Below, piece by piece: positions 7,863 to 15,622 of a stretch of 19,071 nucleotides of DNA. The DNA lies in contig DLLG01000009.1 in the NCBI GenBank assembly GCA_002479075.1, positions 1 through 19,071 of the forward strand. The letters run 5' to 3'. The translations under genes were made by a program, and so were the position numbers. Positions within the stretch are counted from its first letter, which is position 1, and each line of letters begins with the position of its first letter. The DNA is from Clostridiales bacterium UBA7568 (GTDB lineage Bacteria > Bacillota > Clostridia > Oscillospirales > CAG-272). The notes under the pieces are model-generated. The model did no database searches. It was not told the DNA's origin and saw only the letters and a program-made list of their open reading frames with translations.

Positions 7863-8642
7863 ATGAAGAACTGTCTTTCGGGCGATAAGTTCGGAAATCT
7901 TTTGTTTGTCAATGTAAGAATAGGGGATGCTGAAATCGTTGCGTTGTTTGATACGGGCGCGGTTATGACGGTAATCGCAAAGAGTCTGCTTGAGGCGACT
8001 GGTGTCACAGAGGAAAACGAATCACTCGGCGCCGGAAACAACGGCGGCTTCGTCAGAACCCTGCACACGGCGAGCATTTCCGATATGCGGATAGGAGATG
8101 TCTGCATAAATAAGCTCAAAGCTGTCGTAACGGAAGATTCGGATTTTGACATAAATGATGACGACGGCACCGCTTTCCCCGCAAAAATGCTGCTCGGCTG
8201 GGACGTTATTTCCCGCTTTTCCTGGAGCTATTCCGCAAATGACGGGGCGCTGACCGTCGGTGCATCGGAAAGGACGGATAGCCGATTGAATTCGGACACG
8301 GAAAACTGTCCGGTTGCTTTTCCGGAGTATTTCGGATGTCGCTTCAAAGCCGGAATAGACACAGGGCACACCGGCTCGATGCTCGGCGCTGTCTGGAAAG
8401 ATCGCCTTTCCGATATTGAATATCACGAGGTCGAGATTGCCGGAATCGGCTCTTCGCAAAATGTTTCGGCTCCGTATGTAAAGACCCTTCCGCTACTGTT
8501 TCAAAATCATTTAATCACCCTCCGTGACGTTGATATTTGCGATAAGATATACGGTCGGTCGGCGGATACGGAAGCGTTGCTCGGATATGATTTTCTTGAA
8601 GGACGCGACTGGCAGTTGGACTGGGAATTTCGGCTGCCGTAA
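7863..8642 (+). CDS. Tandem retropepsin-like aspartic protease
   Basis: The 259-residue protein contains two retropepsin-like halves in one chain. Half 1 has the active-site motif LFDTGAVMTVI (D30, T31, G32) and the hydrophobic-glycine motif MLLGWD (G112). Half 2 has AGIDTGHTGSML (D166, T167, G168) and ALLGYDFL (G241). Spacing from DTG to LLG is about 80 and 75 residues, a normal single retropepsin fold each. The two aspartates could form one active site within one chain, as in pepsin, whereas retroviral proteases need two chains. No signal peptide or membrane segment is seen, so it is probably cytoplasmic. The second DTG is followed by H rather than the common A or S. GGGAGG (7852-7857) precedes the ATG by 5 bases. 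The substrate is unknown; peptidase activity is inferred from motifs only. Confidence 0.83.
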   Translation: MKNCLSGDKFGNLLFVNVRIGDAEIVALFDTGAVMTVIAKSLLEATGVTEENESLGAGNNGGFVRTLHTASISDMRIGDVCINKLKAVVTEDSDFDINDDDGTAFPAKMLLGWDVISRFSWSYSANDGALTVGASERTDSRLNSDTENCPVAFPEYFGCRFKAGIDTGHTGSMLGAVWKDRLSDIEYHEVEIAGIGSSQNVSAPYVKTLPLLFQNHLITLRDVDICDKIYGRSADTEALLGYDFLEGRDWQLDWEFRLP

Positions 8643-8689
8643 CGTCTGGCAGGATATTTCCCGAAAACGGACTTTAATTTTGATTTTAT

Positions 8690-8721
8690 AAATCTCCCGT
8701 GCGGATGCGCGGGAGATTTTT
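8690..8721 (+). terminator. Rho-independent terminator with C(GGAT)G loop
   Basis: AAATCTCCCG (8690-8699) pairs with CGGGAGATTT (8710-8719). Three more pairs (one of them T-G) extend the stem inward to a GGAT tetraloop (8703-8706). The T run is 8717-8721. Confidence 0.93.
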
Positions 8722-8782
8722 GTATGCCGAAGCCCATTCTTGAAGGAGCGCAGGCTTGCAGAAAGAGAAAATCGGAGGCTCG

Positions 8783-8811
8783 TTGAAAAAACACGCCGGA
8801 AATGTTATTAT
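8783..8811 (+). promoter_or_regulatory. Sigma-A promoter with extended -10 upstream of the sigma fusion gene
   Basis: TTGAAA (8783-8788), a 17-bp spacer and TATTAT (8806-8811) are present, with TGT (8803-8805) directly before the -10. This gives basal, housekeeping transcription of the sigma fusion gene with a leader near 95 bases. Confidence 0.7.
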
Positions 8812-8842
8812 AGAATTGCAAAAAAATTATCGCAACTTTTTC

Positions 8843-8869
8843 AAACCTTTTCCCGCTGTCGGCTGTCTA
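8843..8869 (+). promoter_or_regulatory. Candidate ECF-type promoter (autoregulation)
   Basis: AAACC plus CTTTT (8843-8851) resembles the AAC-type -35 of ECF sigma factors, and TGTCTA (8864-8869) resembles their CGTC-type -10, with 16 bases between. An overlapping alternative -35 is GCAACTTTTT (8832-8841). This arrangement just before an ECF gene is common and suggests self-activation; no experimental support is visible. Confidence 0.5.
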
Positions 8870-8912
8870 TAAGTCGAGTGCTCAAAAAATAAGCCGAAAG
8901 GAGATGACAAAA

Positions 8913-11900
8913 ATGGTTTATATGCACGAAAGCGACGAGACCCTTGTTATGCTCACGCTTGCTGGAGAGCAGAGGGCATATGAGGTACTTGTCACAAGAC
9001 ATCAGAAGAGCGTCATCGCCGCCGCCAAAAGCATAACGCGCAACAGTTTTATGGCGGAGGACTCTGCGCAGGACGCGTTTGTTACAGCCTGGATGAAGCT
9101 GAACACGTTGCAGAATCCCGAAAAATTCGTTTATTGGGTGTGCAGAATCGCAAAGAACTGCGCGCTGAACACCGTTGAGAGGTTCCGTGCGTTCATCCCG
9201 CTCTGCGATGTTGAAAACACGGCTGTCGCAACCGACGCGGACAGCAATCCCGAGGAAGCGTTTGTCGTCTCCGAGTCGGAAACGGAAATCAATAAGCAGG
9301 TTGAAAGACTGCCGGAGAAGGTCAGGAAGATAATTTATCTTCATTATTATGACGGACTCTCGATAGCCGAGATAGCGGACAGGATGAGAATTCCGGAGGG
9401 GACGGTCAAATGGCAACTCTATGACGGCAGGAAACGGATAAGAAAGGAGCTTTGCGCTATGAATGAAAAAGAAAACGATAGTCTGACGGAAAAGGTTATG
9501 AAAAAGGTTGAAGAGCTCAAGCTCTGGCAGCTCAGAAACAGCAAGGACGGATTTGAAAAGGTATATGCCGATGTGCTTTCCGAGGTCGAGAAGCTGCCGG
9601 AGTCCGGAAAGCGTTCTCATGCGCTCGCCGATGTGCTTATGCGGGGCTGGTGGTGGCTTCCGGGCGACAAAAACGACGCGCTCTTCGCAAGGATAAAAGA
9701 GGCAGCTGTGGCGGGCGGAAATGAAGAGGTTATGAGGTTCATCGCTATGCGCGAGGATAACCTCGTCCAGTCCGGCGGGGCAAGGGAAGACTTTATAAAA
9801 AACAGGCAGATACCTTATCTTGAAAAGGCGGGATTTAAGGAGACGCTGGCGTATGAGTGGCTTCAGCTCGGCAAAAGTTATGTTTGCAGCGGCTCATTTG
9901 GCGATGCTAAGGCTGCGTTTGAAAAGGCGAAAGAGACCGTGCCTGAGGAGAACATATATCATTCTCTTGCAGATGAATCTATCGCGCTGGCGGACGTTAT
10001 TGCCGGACTCGGAGGCGAAAACAAGAAGAGATACCGTATCGAGACGTGTGCGTTTGATATTCGCAGAATCGGCGGCGGGTTTTGCTTCTGGGGAACAGAA
10101 TACGGCGTTTCAGAGGGCTGGATAACATCAACCCTTCACGGAGCGGACGATATTTTCCGCAACGCGTCGTATTGCGACGGGAAATTTCTCCCCTCGGCGC
10201 TTTCCCCGGGAGAAACGGTCACGGGGACGGACGGAACGACCGTCACATACGAAAGCGACGGAGAGACGGTCGAGACGCCTTGCGGCACGTTTGAAAGCTG
10301 TCGCCTTGTAACAACAAAATATTATGATGAATACGAAGGACTCCGAACCTTCAGGACATATTATAAGGACGGGGTCGGTATTGTAAAGCAGATAATTTCC
10401 GGTTTTCCCGCTTCCGAGGAGAGAATCCTCTGCGGCTTCAGAATTGCCGGAGGAGAGGGAATTCTTCCGCTCGCCGTCGGCAACAGCTGGGAATACCGCT
10501 CGGATTACGATGACGATACCGTCAGACTGCACCTGCGCTTTGCGGTAACGTCGGCGACGGAGACCTCAGCCGTCATTGTGTCAAGAAAGGAATCCGAGCG
10601 CCTGAAATATGATGACAATTCCTGGATGGATATGATGCGCCTGATACGCAGCGACTATTGGACGCAGGAAAACGGAATCGGAGATGTTTCATATGCCATC
10701 GACCGGGCGGAGGCGCTTGCGGACACCCCGTTCCGCAAAGCGTTTACAAAGGCGGCGATCTCAGTTGCCAGAAGGATAAGGGACACGGACGCAAAGACAA
10801 CGCCGGACGCAAAGGCAACGGGACACTGGAACTTCTTTGTCTATGGAAACGTGCGGAAAAAAGACGGCTGGGCAGATATAAAACGCAATGGGGGCTGGAG
10901 CTTTGAGCTGAAAAGCACAAATGACAGCGTCGGCTGCAATATGACGCTTTATAACAATGTTTACGGTTTGCTTTCGTCTTCCGCAAACGCATTATGGTCT
11001 GACGAGTGGCGCATCGGCGCCGAGCCGACCGTCGAATTTGACGATGTAGATCATATAAAATCGAACATCCGTTGCGAAAAAAGCGAGCCGATAACGACGA
11101 AAGCCGGCACTTTTGAAAACTGTATCAGGTTGACGATAAACACGACGGGGTTTGAAAACAGCATAGGACATCAATACAGGGGCTTCGGAAAAACATATTA
11201 TTTTGCGGAGGGCGTCGGCATAGTGCGCGCGGATTTCGAATGTCTTTGCGGAGTAAAAACCGTCACCTATGAGCTTACCGAATACGAAGGCACGGGAGAA
11301 GGGTATATGCCGCTTGAGGACGGGATGATGCGTCGGTATGACGGTATGGACATACCGGACGGATATGTTTCTTATGCAGTTTATACCTATGCAAAGGGAG
11401 ATGACGGAGAGCTTGTCATCTTTGAGGACAGATGCGGAATTCGCATAACCCCGCCCCGTATGACAGATTACTGCGATATATATGACGAACTTCGCGAGGA
11501 GGAGTTATGGCAGAATAAAGAATACTGGAAGTCAAGAGCGCTCCGCGACGTGAACAATCTTCGCGTAATGGTGCATTATCTTGAACGCAACCAAAGGTAT
11601 ATCGGAAAGCCTGACAGAGCCGTGGCGTGGCATAAGCACGTTATAAAGCTGCTTGAGAGCTTCGGCGACGACGGCGAGGTTCCGCCGGCGTGGAAAAAGA
11701 AATATTACCGCTCGCATTTCATATGCGGAACGGCACTTTTCGGAGCGGGCAAAAGAGACGAGGGCTTTGAATATATCGAAAAAGCCTTTGAACTCTGCAA
11801 ACAGGCTGCCGAGGTTCCGGAAAATGAGCCGCTTGACGTCGGCGCAGAGCACCTTTTCGGAGGGATAAAGCTGATTCCGGCAACGGGCGTTATCGTTCTT

Positions 11901-12077
11901 CCGGACGGAGGAAAAGACATCTGCAGCGAGTGGCCGTACTATTTTTCTTCCGGCTATATGTATTACGCTATGACGGCGAAGCGCGGCTGGGAATGGTTCA
12001 ATTCTGTCCGCGGAGACGAGCGTTTCATAGCGCTTATTGAATGCGCAAGAAAGCTCGCCGAGGAAGAGAAAAACTGA
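8913..12077 (+). CDS. Giant fusion: ECF sigma factor with ~870-residue TPR/beta-repeat extension
   Basis: This 1054-residue protein should direct RNA polymerase to target promoters and carry its own sensory or control region. Residues 17-87 are sigma region 2 (YEVLVTRHQ, MAEDSAQDAFVTAWMKL, FVYWVCRIAKNCALN). Residues 128-182 are region 4 (LPEKVRKIIYLHYYDGLSI, then AEIADRMRIPEGTVKWQLYDGRKRIRK). A normal ECF factor would end there. TPR-like helices follow (about 310-345), then a first beta-rich unit (456-530), a second related unit (729-811), and further TPR-like helices (895-965). Both units contain GTFE(S/N)C, a GVGIV(K/R) strand and a PLxxG stretch followed by Y. There is no evident transmembrane helix or signal peptide, and no anti-sigma gene adjacent. 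ATG at 8913 is preferred: AAAGGAG (8897-8903) is 9 bases away, whereas ATG at 8904 touches it. The ligand and regulon are unknown. Confidence 0.88.
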   Translation: MVYMHESDETLVMLTLAGEQRAYEVLVTRHQKSVIAAAKSITRNSFMAEDSAQDAFVTAWMKLNTLQNPEKFVYWVCRIAKNCALNTVERFRAFIPLCDVENTAVATDADSNPEEAFVVSESETEINKQVERLPEKVRKIIYLHYYDGLSIAEIADRMRIPEGTVKWQLYDGRKRIRKELCAMNEKENDSLTEKVMKKVEELKLWQLRNSKDGFEKVYADVLSEVEKLPESGKRSHALADVLMRGWWWLPGDKNDALFARIKEAAVAGGNEEVMRFIAMREDNLVQSGGAREDFIKNRQIPYLEKAGFKETLAYEWLQLGKSYVCSGSFGDAKAAFEKAKETVPEENIYHSLADESIALADVIAGLGGENKKRYRIETCAFDIRRIGGGFCFWGTEYGVSEGWITSTLHGADDIFRNASYCDGKFLPSALSPGETVTGTDGTTVTYESDGETVETPCGTFESCRLVTTKYYDEYEGLRTFRTYYKDGVGIVKQIISGFPASEERILCGFRIAGGEGILPLAVGNSWEYRSDYDDDTVRLHLRFAVTSATETSAVIVSRKESERLKYDDNSWMDMMRLIRSDYWTQENGIGDVSYAIDRAEALADTPFRKAFTKAAISVARRIRDTDAKTTPDAKATGHWNFFVYGNVRKKDGWADIKRNGGWSFELKSTNDSVGCNMTLYNNVYGLLSSSANALWSDEWRIGAEPTVEFDDVDHIKSNIRCEKSEPITTKAGTFENCIRLTINTTGFENSIGHQYRGFGKTYYFAEGVGIVRADFECLCGVKTVTYELTEYEGTGEGYMPLEDGMMRRYDGMDIPDGYVSYAVYTYAKGDDGELVIFEDRCGIRITPPRMTDYCDIYDELREEELWQNKEYWKSRALRDVNNLRVMVHYLERNQRYIGKPDRAVAWHKHVIKLLESFGDDGEVPPAWKKKYYRSHFICGTALFGAGKRDEGFEYIEKAFELCKQAAEVPENEPLDVGAEHLFGGIKLIPATGVIVLPDGGKDICSEWPYYFSSGYMYYAMTAKRGWEWFNSVRGDERFIALIECARKLAEEEKN

Positions 12078-12090
12078 ATATATCAAAAAA

Positions 12091-12118
12091 GCACCTGCCC
12101 GGGCGGCGGGTGCTTTTT
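12091..12118 (+). terminator. Rho-independent terminator of the sigma fusion gene
   Basis: GCACCTGCC (12091-12099) pairs with GGCGGGTGC (12105-12113), with one T-G pair and a 5-base loop, followed by TTTTT. The preceding A run (12085-12090) extends the stem and could allow function in both directions. Confidence 0.92.
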
Positions 12119-12221
12119 GTCCGTAATCGGTCGATAGGGAAAACGAGTTGCTTTGAAAAAACGGATTTTTGCATTTGCGATTTTTCTAAATTACAAAAAT
12201 AATAAAAGTTTTTTGTGCAAC

Positions 12222-12261
12222 TTGACGATAAAGTGAAAAAATAATCGAAAAAAATCGTCAA
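12222..12261. promoter_or_regulatory. Widely spaced inverted repeat upstream of the importer promoter
   Basis: TTGACGAT (12222-12229) and ATCGTCAA (12254-12261) are perfect 8-bp inverted copies separated by 24 AT-rich bases. The pair is centred about 70 bases upstream of the predicted start of transcription, where activators often bind. The surrounding 12119-12270 is AT-rich and holds no gene. Confidence 0.4.
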
Positions 12262-12277
12262 AACATTCAAATAAAGA

Positions 12278-12306
12278 TTGACAAACTATGAACACGATGA
12301 TATTAT
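12278..12306 (+). promoter_or_regulatory. Very strong sigma-A promoter of the ABC importer operon
   Basis: TTGACA (12278-12283), a 17-bp spacer and TATTAT (12301-12306) are present, with TGA (12298-12300) giving an extended -10 and A/T-rich DNA upstream acting as a possible UP element. Transcription should start near 12312. Confidence 0.85.
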
Positions 12307-12323
12307 TATAGTACACAAAACGG

Positions 12324-12348
12324 TATTATCACCCGGCGGGTGCTAATA
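12324..12348. promoter_or_regulatory. 25-bp dyad in the importer leader: operator or RNA hairpin
   Basis: Left arm TATTATCACCC (12324-12334) and right arm GGGTGCTAATA (12338-12348) match at 10 of 11 positions around a GGC centre. It lies about 12 to 37 bases downstream of the predicted transcription start, an ideal place for a repressor. The RNA could also fold a short GC hairpin. The 5' leader is too short for a known riboswitch. Confidence 0.55.
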
Positions 12349-12375
12349 TAAATAAATTCAAGTTTTGGAGGCTAT

Positions 12376-13701
12376 ATGAAAAAAATAGTATCGTTGACCC
12401 TTTCACTCATTATGGTTCTCTCCTGCCTTGCTTTCGCTTCCTGCGGAAAGCAGAAGAGCGAAGTTCAGAAGATCATTGATCAGGCTCAGACAATGACCCT
12501 CGAAGAACTTGCACTCAAGGCTTATGAGGAATCAAACGGAAAGACATTCTCGGCAGTCGGTAACTCAAGCCGCGGTAAGACAGCGCTTCCTTTCTTTATT
12601 GAATATGTAAACGAAGTCGCTAAGAAAAACGGCAAGGGCGAATACAAGCTCGAGTATGCTTGGCAGCAGCCGAAGAACAATACGATCTTCGAAATGCTTG
12701 ATACGGATGCAAAGAAGGCTCAGGGCGAGTTTTCTATGACGCTCATTCAGGACGGCAACCAGATCGAAAGCAAGATGGTTCAGACAGGCATCCTTGACAG
12801 ATTCATTCCGAAGGACTGGGCTGAAGCAAACAATACAACAGCAAAGGACTACAAAGGCTACCTCGCACTTCAGACTCTGAATAAGGTATTTATGTACAAC
12901 AGCACAGGCGACAAGTCCTATGACAACATCTGGGACTTCGTAGCTGAAGGCGAACACGGTCTCTTTATGGATATTGACTCGGAGATCGTCGGCAGAAACT
13001 TCCTCTATATGCTCACAAAGGACGAATACGCAAAGACGCTCAAAGACGCTTATGACGCTCTCGGCGATGCAGACAAGGCTTATGTTGACAAGGCTGTTAC
13101 AGCTGTTGAAGCAAAGGCTAAAGAACTCAAGCTCGGCGACAACGGCAAGTATGCTCTCGCTTGGATCAAGCTTTGGGTTGAAAGTTACAGCGCTCAGACA
13201 GATGACGGTCCTATCTGCAATATGCTTGTTGACAAGTCCGCAAAGGATCAGTTCGGTCTTCTCGTTTATTCGAAACTCCGTTCCGTTACGGAATCCGAAT
13301 CCGTTTCAAAGAACAACGTTAAAGTTGCTGCTTATGAAGATGGTTACAAGGGCCTCGGCGGTTATGGCTACTGCCACTACCTGTTCGTTACAGACAACAG
13401 CCCGCTGCCCTGGACAGCTTGTGCTTTCATCGCATATATGACCTGCACACAGAAGGGCTTTGAGGCTTGGGGCAAGGACATCGGCGGTTATTCATCCAAC
13501 CCCACAGTTGCAAAGGCAAATGACGAAGCTCATCCCGACCACGTTACCGGCGAAAAGGACGGCGCAACATACGACGTTCTTAAAGACCGTGGCTTTGATT
13601 GGTGGGAAAGCAGACTCGCAATCGAGGATCCCGAATACTGCGCAAAGGTTGCGTATACGGTCGGACCTTGGATTGACTCTCTCAAAAAATACGGTAAATA
13701 A
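12376..13701 (+). CDS. Lipoprotein substrate-binding protein of an ABC importer
   Basis: The 441-residue protein captures the substrate outside the membrane and delivers it to the permease encoded next. The N-terminus is a lipoprotein signal: MKK, a hydrophobic stretch, then LAFASC with C23 as the likely lipidated residue (F at -3 is a slightly unusual lipobox). The mature part resembles Fe3+/phosphonate/thiamine-type binding proteins (SBP_bac_6/8), for example FSMTLIQDGNQIESKMVQTGIL and the C-terminal YLFVTDNSPLPWTACAFIAYM. A helical, Lys/Ala-rich insert near residues 215-255 is less usual. Codons are more biased than in the neighbours, which fits high expression. GGAGG (12367-12371) precedes the ATG. 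The substrate cannot be fixed from sequence. Confidence 0.88.
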   Translation: MKKIVSLTLSLIMVLSCLAFASCGKQKSEVQKIIDQAQTMTLEELALKAYEESNGKTFSAVGNSSRGKTALPFFIEYVNEVAKKNGKGEYKLEYAWQQPKNNTIFEMLDTDAKKAQGEFSMTLIQDGNQIESKMVQTGILDRFIPKDWAEANNTTAKDYKGYLALQTLNKVFMYNSTGDKSYDNIWDFVAEGEHGLFMDIDSEIVGRNFLYMLTKDEYAKTLKDAYDALGDADKAYVDKAVTAVEAKAKELKLGDNGKYALAWIKLWVESYSAQTDDGPICNMLVDKSAKDQFGLLVYSKLRSVTESESVSKNNVKVAAYEDGYKGLGGYGYCHYLFVTDNSPLPWTACAFIAYMTCTQKGFEAWGKDIGGYSSNPTVAKANDEAHPDHVTGEKDGATYDVLKDRGFDWWESRLAIEDPEYCAKVAYTVGPWIDSLKKYGK

Positions 13702-13745
13702 TTGACCTGTTGAACTCCGAAAAAAACAACCAAATCTAATTATCT

Positions 13746-13777
13746 GCACGGAGCCGAGAAAATTCTTGGCTCCGTGC
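13746..13777 (+). promoter_or_regulatory. Intercistronic stem-loop between binding-protein and permease genes
   Basis: GCACGGAGCC (13746-13755) pairs perfectly with GGCTCCGTGC (13768-13777), and an inner AGAA/TTCT extends the stem. No U run follows. Instead the permease ribosome binding site GGAGG (13779-13783) begins one base later. By analogy with malE-malF it probably protects the 3' end of the abundant binding-protein mRNA or lowers permease translation. Confidence 0.75.
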
Positions 13778-13787
13778 CGGAGGTTTT

Positions 13788-15620
13788 ATGACAAAGGATA
13801 CTGCATCCGCAAGATCGAACGCAAGGCGAATTCGATCTAACAAACTGAAAACTTTCTTTATGCAGCCGCACAACATAATTCTTGTTGTGATGGGCATTTT
13901 GTGTACAATAACAACGGTTACGCCAATTATAGCGATAGTCGAAGATACCCTCAAGGTTCACAGAGGCACGATCGAGACCTGGTGGGCAGGGAAGCCCTCC
14001 GGCTATTCATTTGTGAACTATATCGATCTTTTCACGGGCGAGCTCTCAAAGACGAACCTTTGGACGCCGCTTCTGAATACCGTCGTAGTTGCATTTTTCT
14101 CCTGCGTTGCGGCGATAATCTTCGGCGGGCTTTTTGCCTTCCTCGTGACAAGAACAAATCTCAAATTCAAAAAATATTTGAGCGCAATATTCATTTTCCC
14201 ATACATTATGCCGCAATGGACGCTGGCGATGGTATGGAGAAACCTTTTCAACAGCAACCTTATAACGCACACGAGCGACGGTCTGCTCGCATCGCTTTTC
14301 GGAATCCGTATGCCGCTTTGGTGGTGTCAGGGTATTTTCCCGTGCGTTATAGTGCTCGGACTTCATTATTCCGCATTTGCGTATATCCTCATCGGCGGTA
14401 TTTTCCGCAATATGGACGCAAACCTTGAAGAAGCGGCGACGATTCTCGATACGCCGAAGATCAAGATAATGTTCCGCATTACGCTGCCGATGGTCAAGCC
14501 CGCAATCCTTTCGACGATTCTTCTGGTTTTCGGAAGCTCGATGGGCAGTTATCCCGTTCCGCATTATCTCGGACTTTCGACCCTTTCGACAAAGTACATC
14601 AGTATGAAAGGAACATACACGGGCGAAGCGAGTATTCTTGCAGTAATAATGATGCTGATGGGCGTTGTAATTCTTATGCTGAACCAGCGAAGCCTGAAAA
14701 GCAGAAAAAATTATACGACTGTCACAGGTAAGTCCGGTCAGATATCGAAAATTAACCTTGGTAAAGCAGGGAAATATATAATCGCAATAGTTCTTGTCGT
14801 CTTTACGTTCTTTACAAGTATTTACCCGATCATCTCGTTTGCGTTTGAGACGTTCCTCCCGAACCCGGGTGATTACAGCTTCCTGAAGACCTGGAACCCC
14901 GAAAACCTGACGACAAAATGGTGGCTCAATAACGACCCGAAGGGCGAATACGGAATGTATGGTCAGCTCGGTATGCTCTATAACTCAACGATTTGGTCAT
15001 CATACAAGGGAACAATGATTGTTTCCGTGCTTTGTGCGCTCGTTGCGGGTACTCTCGGAACGCTCATCGGCTATGCCGTATCGAAAAAGCGCAGAAACAA
15101 ATTCGCAAACTATGTAAATAACGTTGCGTTCATCCCGTATCTGCTTCCTTCAATCGCTGTCGGTATTGCATTCTTCAAGCTGCTCTGCAATGAGTATTTC
15201 AGTATGTACAATACGTACGCGCTGTTGATAATAGTCGGTACGGTCAAGTATATTCCGTTTGCAAGCCGTTCTTCTCTCAACTCAATGCTCCAGCTCAGCG
15301 GCGAGATCGAAGAATCGGCAATCATTCAGGATATACCCTGGATAAAGAGAATGTTCCGCATTATTATTCCGATACAGAAATCATCGATAATTTCGGGCTA
15401 TCTGCTCCCGTTCACAACGTGTATCAGAGAGCTTTCGCTCTTTATGATGCTCAGCGGTATCGGAACGATACTTTCAACAACTATGGACTATTTCGACGAA
15501 ATGGGGCTTGCCGCATTCTCAAGCGGTATGAACCTGATCCTGATAGTCACCGTGCTTATATGTAATGCGCTTATCAACAAGCTGACGGGCGCAAGTCTTG
15601 ATAAAGGTATTGGAGGTTAA
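13788..15620 (+). CDS. Fused double-domain ABC importer permease
   Basis: At 610 residues this is a tandem fusion of two binding-protein-dependent permease domains, as in FbpB-type iron transporters; it forms the whole membrane channel in one chain. Half 1 starts with a helix near 29-50 (IILVVMGILCTITTVTPII). It carries the ATPase-contacting EAA loop EEAATILDTPKIKIMFRITLP from residue 214. Half 2 begins with a helix near 325-350 (YIIAIVLVVFTFFTSIYP) and carries a more divergent EESAIIQDIPWIKRMFRIIIP from residue 508, where S replaces the first A. The ATG follows GGAGG. The stop is 2 bases before the ATPase start codon, so translation is coupled. It lies between the binding protein and ATPase in one operon. 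Confidence 0.93.
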   Translation: MTKDTASARSNARRIRSNKLKTFFMQPHNIILVVMGILCTITTVTPIIAIVEDTLKVHRGTIETWWAGKPSGYSFVNYIDLFTGELSKTNLWTPLLNTVVVAFFSCVAAIIFGGLFAFLVTRTNLKFKKYLSAIFIFPYIMPQWTLAMVWRNLFNSNLITHTSDGLLASLFGIRMPLWWCQGIFPCVIVLGLHYSAFAYILIGGIFRNMDANLEEAATILDTPKIKIMFRITLPMVKPAILSTILLVFGSSMGSYPVPHYLGLSTLSTKYISMKGTYTGEASILAVIMMLMGVVILMLNQRSLKSRKNYTTVTGKSGQISKINLGKAGKYIIAIVLVVFTFFTSIYPIISFAFETFLPNPGDYSFLKTWNPENLTTKWWLNNDPKGEYGMYGQLGMLYNSTIWSSYKGTMIVSVLCALVAGTLGTLIGYAVSKKRRNKFANYVNNVAFIPYLLPSIAVGIAFFKLLCNEYFSMYNTYALLIIVGTVKYIPFASRSSLNSMLQLSGEIEESAIIQDIPWIKRMFRIIIPIQKSSIISGYLLPFTTCIRELSLFMMLSGIGTILSTTMDYFDEMGLAAFSSGMNLILIVTVLICNALINKLTGASLDKGIGG

Positions 15621-15622
15621 TT

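Noticed and set aside
12313..12375. Riboswitch in the importer leader
   Set aside because: Only about 60 bases with one simple dyad; no known aptamer core can be recognised.
13901..14428. 175-residue ORF inside the permease gene
   Set aside because: Frame-shifted shadow of a clear membrane protein; no domain and no translation signal.
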